Source: Chloroflexota bacterium (lineage in GTDB: Bacteria > Chloroflexota > UBA6077 > JADZDV01). From it: DNA of 6,335 nt. Positions 1-4,959 of this stretch are shown piece after piece. The notes under the pieces were generated by a model. The model was not told where the DNA came from. It ran no database searches and saw only the letters and a list, made by a program, of their open reading frames with translations. Where the stretch lies: NCBI GenBank assembly GCA_020850915.1, contig JADZDV010000553.1:1-6335 (forward strand), read 5' to 3'. A program made the translations under genes and the position numbers. Positions within the stretch are counted from its first letter, which is position 1, and every line of letters starts with the position of its first letter.

Positions 1-61
1 CCCCCTGAAGATCCGCGGCGGCACCGGCTCCCCCGTCCGCCCAATCGCCCTGGTGGGGTGA
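1..61 (+). CDS. C-terminal end of a cyclase-family (arylformamidase-like) metal hydrolase, partial
   Basis: Only the last 19 codons are present, read from position 2 and ending at the TGA at 59-61. The peptide reads PLKIRGGTGSPVRPIALVG. This tail resembles the C-terminus of the cyclase/kynurenine formamidase family, whose members often end with a 'PLK-x-x-GG-x-G-x-P-x-R' strand followed by a short hydrophobic end. Family members are metal-dependent amidases or hydrolases of broad substrate range. The catalytic HxGTHxD region lies outside the window, so neither substrate nor activity can be judged. The stop lies 52 bases before surE. The family call rests on one short motif and is tentative; the reading frame itself is convincing because it ends cleanly before the next gene. 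Confidence 0.6.
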   Translation, partial: PLKIRGGTGSPVRPIALVG

Positions 62-101
62 GGTCGAAGACCGGGAGACACGGTCGTCGCACGAGCTCCC
101 G

Positions 102-107
102 TATCAT
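102..107 (+). promoter_or_regulatory. Possible -10 element placing the transcript start at the surE ATG (leaderless)
   Basis: TATCAT at 102-107 fits the TAnnnT -10 pattern. Its last base is seven positions before the A of the surE ATG at 114, so transcription would begin on or next to the start codon. No Shine-Dalgarno sequence is visible in the 15 bases before the ATG, which agrees with a leaderless message. No convincing -35 hexamer is seen around 79-84 (CACGGT). This is inference from spacing alone. Confidence 0.35.
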
Positions 108-113
108 CCTCAC

Positions 114-869
114 ATGATCCTGGTAACCAATGACGACGGTATCGACTCTGAAGGACTGGCAGCGTTGAATCAGGCGGTTGAGGCGCTCGGGCCGACGGTG
201 GTGCTGGCGCCCAATCGCAACTGGACCGCCTCCGGACACACCAAGACCCTCGATCGTCCCCTGCGCGTCGTCCCCGTGAAGCTGACCGACGGCACACCCG
301 GCTACGCCTGCGACGGCGCGCCGTCTGACTGCGTAGCGCTCGCCATGCTCGGCTACCTCGACGAGAAGCCGGACCTCGTGGTCGCGGGCATCAACAAGGG
401 GCCGAACCTCGGCGGTGACGTGACCTATTCCGGCACCCTGGCGGCCGCCATGGAGGGCGTGGTCTTCGGCGTCCCGTCGATCGCCATCTCCCTCTGCGAC
501 TACTACGAGTGGGACTTCACCTACGCCGCGCAGTTTGCCGGGCAGCTCGTCGCGGACTGCCTGCGCACCGGGCTCGACGGCGACGTGCTGCTCAACGTCA
601 ATGTGCCGAGCCTGCCGGCCGATCGCATCCGCGGCCTCCAGGTGACGAAGCTGGGCAAGCGGATCTACGCCAGCCGCCTGTTGAAGCGGCAGGATCCCTT
701 CGGCAAGGACTACTACTGGTTCGCTGGCGACGAGCCGACCGGTGCCCACGACGAGGGGACCGACATCCTGGCGGTCCACGAAGGGTACGTCTCGGTGACG
801 CCGATCCTGATGGACCTGACTGACCACGGTCTGATCGAGAAGGTCCGCTCCTGGGTTCTCCGGCTGTGA
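114..869 (+). CDS. surE: 5'/3'-nucleotidase SurE
   Basis: A 251-residue protein of normal length for SurE, a cytoplasmic divalent-metal-dependent phosphatase that removes phosphate from nucleoside 5'- and 3'-monophosphates; some members also cleave short polyphosphate. The N-terminus carries the family signature VTNDDG, with metal ligands D7 and D8. The other two expected ligands are present: S40 in the N-R-N-W-T-A-S-G segment and N94 in GINKGPNLG. The conserved D-V-T-Y-S-G-T segment follows directly. The ATG at 114 is chosen because the protein must begin with a short strand running into the DDG motif, and here only MILVT precedes it. There is no clear ribosome binding site, and a -10-like TATCAT lies at leaderless spacing. 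The preceding cyclase gene ends 52 bases upstream; the next gene starts 262 bases downstream. No key residue is missing, so the assignment is firm, although the physiological substrate is not given by the sequence. Confidence 0.96.
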   Translation: MILVTNDDGIDSEGLAALNQAVEALGPTVVLAPNRNWTASGHTKTLDRPLRVVPVKLTDGTPGYACDGAPSDCVALAMLGYLDEKPDLVVAGINKGPNLGGDVTYSGTLAAAMEGVVFGVPSIAISLCDYYEWDFTYAAQFAGQLVADCLRTGLDGDVLLNVNVPSLPADRIRGLQVTKLGKRIYASRLLKRQDPFGKDYYWFAGDEPTGAHDEGTDILAVHEGYVSVTPILMDLTDHGLIEKVRSWVLRL

Positions 870-1131
870 CCACCGCGCCGCCGCCCTCGCCCTCGCCTGC
901 TCACCGCGCGGAGTGGCCGGTTCGGGAGATCCATTTCATCGTTCGCCGCGTATGTCTCGTGTGACCCGTCGTAGCGTTGCGGGCTGTGGCGGGAAGAACA
1001 CTGGCCCTGGCTTGACCAGCGCGGCGCGATCTCCCCGTTTGGGTGCTCGGAGGCGGGGAGCCGAGGTCTCGACCGACGACGATGGCGCCGCGACAGGTTG
1101 GCCGATGGGCGGTGACGAACCGGGAGGTACC
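870..1131 (+). other. Spacer between surE and the cupredoxin gene, with overlapping inverted repeats
   Basis: This 262-base spacer is open in the cupredoxin frame back to about 913, with an ATG at 952. The resulting N-terminal extension would be low-complexity (rich in G, R, A and S), would place the signal peptide internally and has no ribosome binding site, so I read the region as non-coding. CTCCCCG at 1031-1037 pairs perfectly with CGGGGAG at 1054-1060. A competing pair, CTCGG at 1046-1050 with CCGAG at 1061-1065, overlaps it, so the two hairpins could not form together. No clear surE terminator and no convincing promoter was found. Confidence 0.4.
1123..1127 (+). promoter_or_regulatory. 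Shine-Dalgarno site deciding the GTG start of the cupredoxin gene
   Basis: GGAGG at 1123-1127, within GGGAGGT, lies four bases before a GTG at 1132. It is the only strong ribosome binding site among the in-frame start candidates (ATG 952, ATG 1105, GTG 1132). The spacing is slightly short but workable. The resulting protein begins directly with a normal signal peptide. Confidence 0.65.
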
Positions 1132-1617
1132 GTGGGTCGCGTCGCTCGGGTGCTGTCGATAGCAGGCGCTGTGCTGGCGCTGGCTGGTATGACGGTGTGG
1201 GGGAGTAGTCGAACGGCCGAGGCGGGGACGCCGCGTGTCGTGATCGTGGACAACGATTCGAAGATCGGGCAGCAGGGATTCGACGAGGATGCCGGGTACT
1301 TCGCATTCACGCCGTCGCACCTGGAGGTGGAGAAGGGTACGAAGGTCGTCTTCGACAATCCGACCGGCAACTTTCGCCCGCACGACGTCGTCTCGCTGGA
1401 GCGGGATGGTGGCTCGTTCGACACCAAGCTGGTGGCGGGTGCGAAGTTCGCTAGCTCGCCGACCCGTGAGACGCTCATCACCCCGGGCAACCAGTGGGTG
1501 CTCGATACCACTGAAATCCCGATTGGCCACTACGCGTACTACTGCTCGCTCCACCCCTGGATGGTCGGCTCCCTGACGGTGAGCGAGCCGGCGGCGCCGG
1601 CCGGGTCTGCCCCATAA
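1132..1617 (+). CDS. Secreted cupredoxin (plastocyanin/amicyanin-like blue copper protein)
   Basis: With the GTG start the protein has 161 residues. Residues 1-31 form a signal peptide: arginines at 3 and 6, a hydrophobic core at about 7-23, and an A-E-A|G cleavage site after residue 31. The mature part of about 130 residues is a single cupredoxin domain. The type 1 copper ligands are all visible: H84 in the NFRPHD segment, then C138, H141 and M144 in CSLHPWM. The C-x2-H-x2-M spacing is the short ligand loop seen in amicyanins and related small cupredoxins, rather than the C-x2-H-x4-M of plastocyanin. The likely role is one-electron transfer, or copper handling, outside the membrane. There is no lipobox and no second transmembrane helix, so it should be soluble. 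The redox partner cannot be named; no cytochrome or oxidase gene is in view. A start at 1105 or 952 is possible but less supported. The stop is followed three bases later by tandem hairpins, so it is probably transcribed alone. Confidence 0.85.
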   Translation: MGRVARVLSIAGAVLALAGMTVWGSSRTAEAGTPRVVIVDNDSKIGQQGFDEDAGYFAFTPSHLEVEKGTKVVFDNPTGNFRPHDVVSLERDGGSFDTKLVAGAKFASSPTRETLITPGNQWVLDTTEIPIGHYAYYCSLHPWMVGSLTVSEPAAPAGSAP

Positions 1618-1620
1618 TCC

Positions 1621-1658
1621 CGCGTGGCTGCCGGGGCCCTCAGGCCGGCAGCCATGCG
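1621..1658 (+). terminator. GC-rich hairpin just after the cupredoxin stop
   Basis: TGGCTGCCGG at 1625-1634 pairs perfectly with CCGGCAGCCA at 1645-1654 around a 10-base loop. Three further pairs (1621-1623 with 1656-1658) and one G-U (1624 with 1655) extend the stem to 14. It begins three bases after the TAA. No T-run follows, so it is either a weak intrinsic terminator or a 3' end stabiliser. Confidence 0.6.
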
Positions 1659-1673
1659 AACCGCTTCAGCGCA

Positions 1674-1708
1674 CGGGCCGCTCACAGCGAGCGGCCTGCT
1701 GTTGTTCC
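1674..1708 (+). terminator. Second tandem hairpin with a modest T-rich tail
   Basis: GGCCGCTC at 1676-1683 pairs perfectly with GAGCGGCC at 1689-1696 around a 5-base loop (ACAGC). A G-U and a C-G pair extend the stem to 1674-1698. The following bases CTGTTGTTCC at 1699-1708 are the nearest thing to a U-tract here. Together with the hairpin at 1621 this looks like a double terminator for the cupredoxin gene. Confidence 0.6.
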
Positions 1709-1992
1709 ACCTCATGCGGGCTGGCTCCTGGGAACGCCACGCCCTCGAATGGGCCGCCGCGTCAGTTAGCCCTCTGTACCGGTGTGCGCAGCCAGACAGC
1801 AGTCAATCGCTGAACGCCGTACGCTGAGTCTGATGAAACGCAACGAGGGGAGGCCGGACAATACGCCGCGGGGGCCTCGCGAGTGGACGCCTGGCTGGGC
1901 TCGAGACGCGAATAATCTGCATACGATCTTAATAAGCTTGCGGATCCATCTTGATTCAGTCTTCACAATCCGGCGGTCTAATGAGAGTAGGT
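1709..1992. other. Gene-free spacer with an AT-rich promoter-like patch
   Basis: I find no credible gene on either strand. The short open frames here lack ribosome binding sites and recognisable protein character, and the longer ones run through the neighbouring hairpins. GAGGCC at 1850-1855 and GGCCTC at 1873-1878 form a short inverted repeat. About 1909-1982 is markedly richer in A and T than its surroundings and holds TTGATT at 1951-1956 and TCTAAT at 1977-1982. Those hexamers resemble -35 and -10 boxes, but the 20-base gap is too long for an ordinary pair. The patch is the most likely promoter area for the downstream membrane-protein gene, with no single start site supported. Confidence 0.4.
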
Positions 1993-2014
1993 CAGGGATG
2001 TTGAGTCTGGTCCC
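1993..2014 (+). repeat. Short intergenic motif, copy 1
   Basis: CAGGGATGTTGA at 1993-2004 is identical to 4659-4670, and TCCC falls at the same offset in both copies (2011-2014 and 4677-4680). In all, 18 of 22 positions match. This copy overlaps the nested hairpin at 1999-2040. Two short copies in one window do not prove a repeat family. Confidence 0.35.
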
Positions 2015-2040
2015 GCGTGGCGGGACGTGAACGCTCAACA
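1999..2040 (+). promoter_or_regulatory. Nested hairpin in the leader of the OpgC-family gene
   Basis: Two perfect 7-base stems are nested. The outer is TGTTGAG (1999-2005) with CTCAACA (2034-2040). The inner is GTCCCGC (2010-2016) with GCGGGAC (2020-2026) around a 3-base loop. The internal sides are 4 and 7 bases. The element ends 17 bases before the ATG at 2058, next to the GAGGA ribosome binding site at 2044-2048. It could be an RNA structure in the leader or a protein-binding palindrome. No known riboswitch or leader class is recognised, and there is no T-run after the stem. Confidence 0.45.
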
Positions 2041-2057
2041 CATGAGGACCGAGGATC

Positions 2058-3299
2058 ATGGCAGTCCGAACGCTCAGTCCACATTACTACATCGTCCCAC
2101 CCTGGCTGGCCTGGAGTATCCGCCCGCTGCTGCGTTCCGTCGGCTACCGGTCGGAGGACAAGCGGGACCTGCGGCTCGACCTGTTGCGCGGGTTCTGCGT
2201 CTTCGCTATGGTGGTGGACCACATCGGCGGCGCCTCCTGGCTGTACGCGCTGACCGGCGGCAACACCTGGCTCATCTCCGCGGCGGAGGGCTTCGTCTTC
2301 CTCTCGGGTCTGACCATGGGCATGGTCTACGCGAGGAAGCTTGTCCGGAACGGCGCGCGGGCCTGCACCTGGGCGATGCTCCACCGCGCGGGCACTCTGT
2401 ACGGCCTGACAGTCGCCCTGACGCTCCTGTTCGCCTTCCTGGAACGCTACACCACGGTCCAGCTCTGGACCGATCGGAGCTATGGTCTGGGTGTGGACGC
2501 GCTGCCCCAGCTGATCGTCGGCGCGCTGACGCTGCACTTCAGCTACCACGGCACCGACATCCTGGTCATGTACACCATGCTCGTGGCTGCCGCTCCTGCC
2601 GTGTTCTTCCTTCTGAGCGAGGGCAAGACGGTCCACGTGCTGGCCATCTCCTGGGGCATCTGGGCGCTGAGCGCTCTCTTCCCTGCGCAGGCCACCCTCA
2701 CCTGGGACGTCGTGAACTCGGCGTACTTCCCGCTTTCCGCCTGGCAGGTGCTGTTCGTGAGCGGCCTGGTGCTCGGTTATCACCGCGAGGCGATCGCCAA
2801 CTGGCTGAGCTGGTCACGGAAGGGGCTGGTTCGTGGCCTGGGGGCGCTGGACGTGGCGGCCCGGGTCCTGGCGGCGCCGATCGCGGCGCTGGTCGTCGTC
2901 ACCGTGAGCCGCGTCACCGGCCTGGCCGCGGCGCTCGGCACGGTCTATCTGGAGGGGAGCCTCCAGGCGGAGCTGTTCACCAAGCCTGGCCTTGGCCCCG
3001 GTCGTCTAGCGCTCTTCTTCCTGGCGATCGCCCTTGCCTACGCCGTCCTGACGCTCTTCTGGAAGCCGGTCCAGCGGGCGCTCGGCTGGTTCCTGATCCC
3101 GCTGGGTCAGAACGCGCTCTACGGCTACACGATGCAGTTCGCGGCGATCCTGGCGCTCTACAATCTGTTCACAAGGTTTGGCGTCGGTAGCGAGGATCCG
3201 GCCTTCATGCTGGTCAACTCCCTCGCCCAGCTTGGCAGCGTGCTGGTGATCTGGCTGATGGTCCGCCGCCAGATCCTGTTCAAGCTCGTTCCACGCTAA
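2058..3299 (+). CDS. OpgC-family integral membrane protein (putative O-acyl/succinyl transferase)
   Basis: A 413-residue multi-spanning protein, with about ten to twelve hydrophobic segments (for example near 43-63, 72-92, 112-128, 168-187, 193-212, 264-284, 316-336, 359-375 and 384-402). The conserved OpgC-family N-terminal block is clear: DLRLDLLRG at 37-45, D54-H55, and AAEGFVFLSGL at 75-85. HGTDIL at 164-169 and a G-Q-N-A-L-Y segment at 350-355 also fit. In Proteobacteria OpgC adds succinyl groups to osmoregulated periplasmic glucans at the inner membrane. Here no opgG/opgH-like gene is in view, so the acceptor is unknown and a general envelope-polysaccharide acyltransferase role is only inferred. 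The ATG at 2058 has GAGGA nine bases upstream; the N-terminal 35 residues before the first conserved block are amphipathic and contain no signal peptide. A nested hairpin precedes the gene and a GC hairpin follows it, suggesting a single-gene unit. Confidence 0.85.
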   Translation: MAVRTLSPHYYIVPPWLAWSIRPLLRSVGYRSEDKRDLRLDLLRGFCVFAMVVDHIGGASWLYALTGGNTWLISAAEGFVFLSGLTMGMVYARKLVRNGARACTWAMLHRAGTLYGLTVALTLLFAFLERYTTVQLWTDRSYGLGVDALPQLIVGALTLHFSYHGTDILVMYTMLVAAAPAVFFLLSEGKTVHVLAISWGIWALSALFPAQATLTWDVVNSAYFPLSAWQVLFVSGLVLGYHREAIANWLSWSRKGLVRGLGALDVAARVLAAPIAALVVVTVSRVTGLAAALGTVYLEGSLQAELFTKPGLGPGRLALFFLAIALAYAVLTLFWKPVQRALGWFLIPLGQNALYGYTMQFAAILALYNLFTRFGVGSEDPAFMLVNSLAQLGSVLVIWLMVRRQILFKLVPR

Positions 3300-3329
3300 G
3301 CATATCGCCCTGGCCCTCCGTCTCCGCGA

Positions 3330-3355
3330 ACGCCCCTCAGGCTGCTAGGGGGCGT
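3330..3355 (+). terminator. GC hairpin 31 bases after the OpgC-family stop
   Basis: ACGCCCC at 3330-3336 pairs perfectly with GGGGCGT at 3349-3355 around a 12-base loop. No T-run follows (CTGGCTATCCATCGTTC), so termination is plausible but not certain. Confidence 0.45.
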
Positions 3356-3420
3356 CTGGCTATCCATCGTTCTGACCGGTTAGTCGCTTGCCCCGGGACC
3401 ACCCGGCCCATCACACTGAC

Positions 3421-3438
3421 AGAGGACTACCCTCCTCT
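3421..3438 (+). promoter_or_regulatory. Small hairpin upstream of the sugar dehydrogenase start
   Basis: AGAGGA at 3421-3426 pairs perfectly with TCCTCT at 3433-3438 around a 6-base loop. It lies 15 bases before the ATG at 3454. The AGAGGA arm is purine-rich like a ribosome binding site but too far from the start to serve it. It may be chance. Confidence 0.2.
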
Positions 3439-3453
3439 CGCCGGGGCCCTACC

Positions 3454-4656
3454 ATGCCGAACGCGTTCTGCCGCCCCTCGTGGCCAGTTGTCCCCACCGT
3501 CGTCGCCTGCCTGCTCATGCTGGCGGTCGCTTTCTCCGGCCAGCCGCCGTCGGTCTCCGCGCAGGCGACCGACGCCGCGGACCCGACAACGCTCCGACTC
3601 GGCACTCGGCTCGTCACGGATCAGCTTGAGCAGCCGACCGCCATCGCCTACGCCGGTGACGGCAGCGGTCGGCTCTTCGTCGTGGAAAAGGCCGGCCGGA
3701 TCGCTATCGTTCGCAACGGAGTGCGCCAGCAAACGCCCTTCCTGGACATCGGCAGCCTGGTTGGCTCACGCGGCTCCGAGCAGGGCCTGCTCGGATTGGC
3801 CTTCCACCCGTCCTTCGCCGAGAACGGGCAGTTCTTCGTGGACTACACCAACGTCGATGGCAATACGGTGGTGGCGCGCTTCTTCGTCTCGGACGATCCC
3901 GATCGCGCGGATCCTTCGAGCGGCCGCGAGATCCTCACCATCGCCCAGCCAGCACCCAACCCCACCGGTGGCAACCTGGTGTTTGGCCCGGACGGCTACC
4001 TCTGGATTGGCACGGGCGACGGCGGCGGTGGGGGCGACCGGTTCGGAAACAGCCAGAACCTCAACTCGCTGCTCGGCAAGATGCTGCGAATCGACGTGGA
4101 CGGCCAATCGCCCTACGGTATTCCGCCTGACAACCCGTTCGTCGACGTGCCGGACGCGCGCCCGGAGATCTGGGCCTACGGCCTCCGCAACCCCTGGCGC
4201 TACTCCTTCGATCGCGCGACCCATGACCTGTACATCGCGGACGTCGGCCAGGGCGCCTGGGAGGAGATCGATGTGCAGCGAGCCGGCGAGGGCCGGGGGG
4301 CGACCTACGGCTGGCCGCGCATGGAGGGCGCCCACTGCTACCCGCCCGGCGCGCCGTGTGATGCGTCTGGCCTCGTCTTCCCGGTCGCGGAGTACGACCA
4401 CGGCGCCGGTTGCTCGATCACGGGTGGCTACGTCTACCGCGTTGCGGCATTCCCCCAACTGTACGGCCTCTACGTGTACGGCGACTACTGCAGCGGTCGC
4501 CTCTGGGCCCTGGACGCACCTACCCCCGGCACCTGGCGGCGAACGCTGCTCCAGGCGAGTCGGTTGCAGCCCACTTCCTTCGGCGAAGACGAGTCCGGCG
4601 AGCTGTACCTCGTGAGCCAGCGAGACCACGCGCTCTACCAGCTCACCGCGGAGTAG
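3454..4656 (+). CDS. Secreted PQQ-dependent sugar dehydrogenase-family protein (glucose/sorbosone dehydrogenase)
   Basis: A 400-residue exported beta-propeller protein of the soluble glucose/sorbosone dehydrogenase family, whose characterised members oxidise aldose sugars with PQQ and calcium outside the cytoplasm. Residues 1-36 form a signal peptide: hydrophobic core at about 15-28 and a V-S-A|Q cleavage site. Family blocks appear in order: LEQPTAIAYAGDG (58-70), LFVVEKAGRI (74-83), EQGLLGLAFHP (109-119), GGNLVFGPDGYLWIGTGDGG (172-191), GLRNPWRYSFD (243-253), ADVGQGAWEEID (262-273) and TYGWP (284-288). C295, C302, C320 and C346 sit where family members have cysteines and could form two disulfides. 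The oddity is at 169-173, NPTGG, where the family normally reads N-H-N-G-G; the His that acts as general base in the Acinetobacter enzyme appears to be Pro170, while the expected Arg (R245 in RNPWR) is kept. Activity as a sugar oxidase is therefore doubtful. The ATG at 3454 is preferred to the in-frame TTG at 3388 because it gives a normal signal peptide; its ribosome binding site is weak. Confidence 0.88.
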   Translation: MPNAFCRPSWPVVPTVVACLLMLAVAFSGQPPSVSAQATDAADPTTLRLGTRLVTDQLEQPTAIAYAGDGSGRLFVVEKAGRIAIVRNGVRQQTPFLDIGSLVGSRGSEQGLLGLAFHPSFAENGQFFVDYTNVDGNTVVARFFVSDDPDRADPSSGREILTIAQPAPNPTGGNLVFGPDGYLWIGTGDGGGGGDRFGNSQNLNSLLGKMLRIDVDGQSPYGIPPDNPFVDVPDARPEIWAYGLRNPWRYSFDRATHDLYIADVGQGAWEEIDVQRAGEGRGATYGWPRMEGAHCYPPGAPCDASGLVFPVAEYDHGAGCSITGGYVYRVAAFPQLYGLYVYGDYCSGRLWALDAPTPGTWRRTLLQASRLQPTSFGEDESGELYLVSQRDHALYQLTAE

Positions 4657-4658
4657 CG

Positions 4659-4680
4659 CAGGGATGTTGAACCTCATCCC
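4659..4680 (+). repeat. Short intergenic motif, copy 2, forming a small hairpin
   Basis: CAGGGATGTTGA at 4659-4670 repeats 1993-2004 exactly. This copy begins two bases after the dehydrogenase stop. Here GGGATG (4661-4666) pairs perfectly with CATCCC (4675-4680) around an 8-base loop; the first copy has only the GGGA and TCCC ends in common. Confidence 0.35.
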
Positions 4681-4716
4681 CGACGGCCGGGTGGTGGAGG
4701 GCGTTTCTGGCGAGAC

Positions 4717-4743
4717 GATCGGCGCGCTTGCGTGACGCCGATC
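4717..4743 (+). terminator. Inverted repeat downstream of the dehydrogenase gene
   Basis: GATCGGCG at 4717-4724 pairs perfectly with CGCCGATC at 4736-4743 around an 11-base loop. It lies 60 bases after the stop and has no T-run. It could be a terminator stem or a protein-binding palindrome. Confidence 0.4.
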
Positions 4744-4761
4744 CGGTACGGCACGCGGGGG

Positions 4762-4786
4762 GAGCGGCCCGGCGTTCCGGTCGCTC
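4762..4786 (+). terminator. Second GC hairpin in the dehydrogenase-glgE spacer
   Basis: GAGCG (4762-4766) pairs with CGCTC (4782-4786), and inside it CCGG (4769-4772) pairs with CCGG (4777-4780) around CGTT, with a small asymmetric bulge. With the stem at 4717 it forms a tandem pair like the one after the cupredoxin gene. The rest of the spacer (4787-4945) holds no credible gene or clear promoter. Confidence 0.35.
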
Positions 4787-4945
4787 GTCGGCACGCTAGA
4801 CTTGGAGCAGGGGGACGGCGTTCAGCACGTCGTTGCCAGCCCGGTGCGCTGGCCGACGTTGTCCGGCGCCATGGGGGTGTCGGTCGGACGCCCCGGCCGC
4901 CCGCTGGTCCGGTCTTTGCCGGGATGCTGCAGAACTGGAGATCCC

Positions 4946-4951
4946 GAGGGG
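4946..4951 (+). promoter_or_regulatory. Ribosome binding site for glgE
   Basis: GAGGGG at 4946-4951 lies eight bases before the ATG at 4960, ordinary spacing, and supports that start. Confidence 0.6.
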
Positions 4952-4959
4952 ACGCGTGC

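Noticed and set aside
952..1131. N-terminal extension of the cupredoxin from the ATG at 952 or 1105
   Set aside because: The extension is low-complexity, would bury the signal peptide and lacks a ribosome binding site, whereas the GTG at 1132 has GGAGG just upstream.
1624..1827. Small + strand open frame after the cupredoxin gene
   Set aside because: It spans both terminator-like hairpins, starts inside the first stem and has no ribosome binding site.
1829..1840. CTGATGAAAC, resembling the hammerhead ribozyme core
   Set aside because: CTGATGA and GAAA directly overlap with no stem II between them, and no stems I or III are found.
1766..2059. A 97-codon open frame on the - strand and an 82-codon open frame on the + strand (1782-2030)
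   Set aside because: Neither has a ribosome binding site or recognisable protein features, and both run through the nested hairpin and promoter-like patch before the OpgC-family gene.
3766..4794. 342-codon open frame on the - strand opposite the sugar dehydrogenase
   Set aside because: It is the antisense shadow of a well-supported gene in GC-rich DNA; its translation shows no family motif.
4920..4946. CGGGAT...ATCCCG inverted repeat before glgE, resembling the shared intergenic motif
   Set aside because: Only GGGATG and ATCCC resemble the motif, at different spacing; it is probably chance and overlaps the ribosome binding region.
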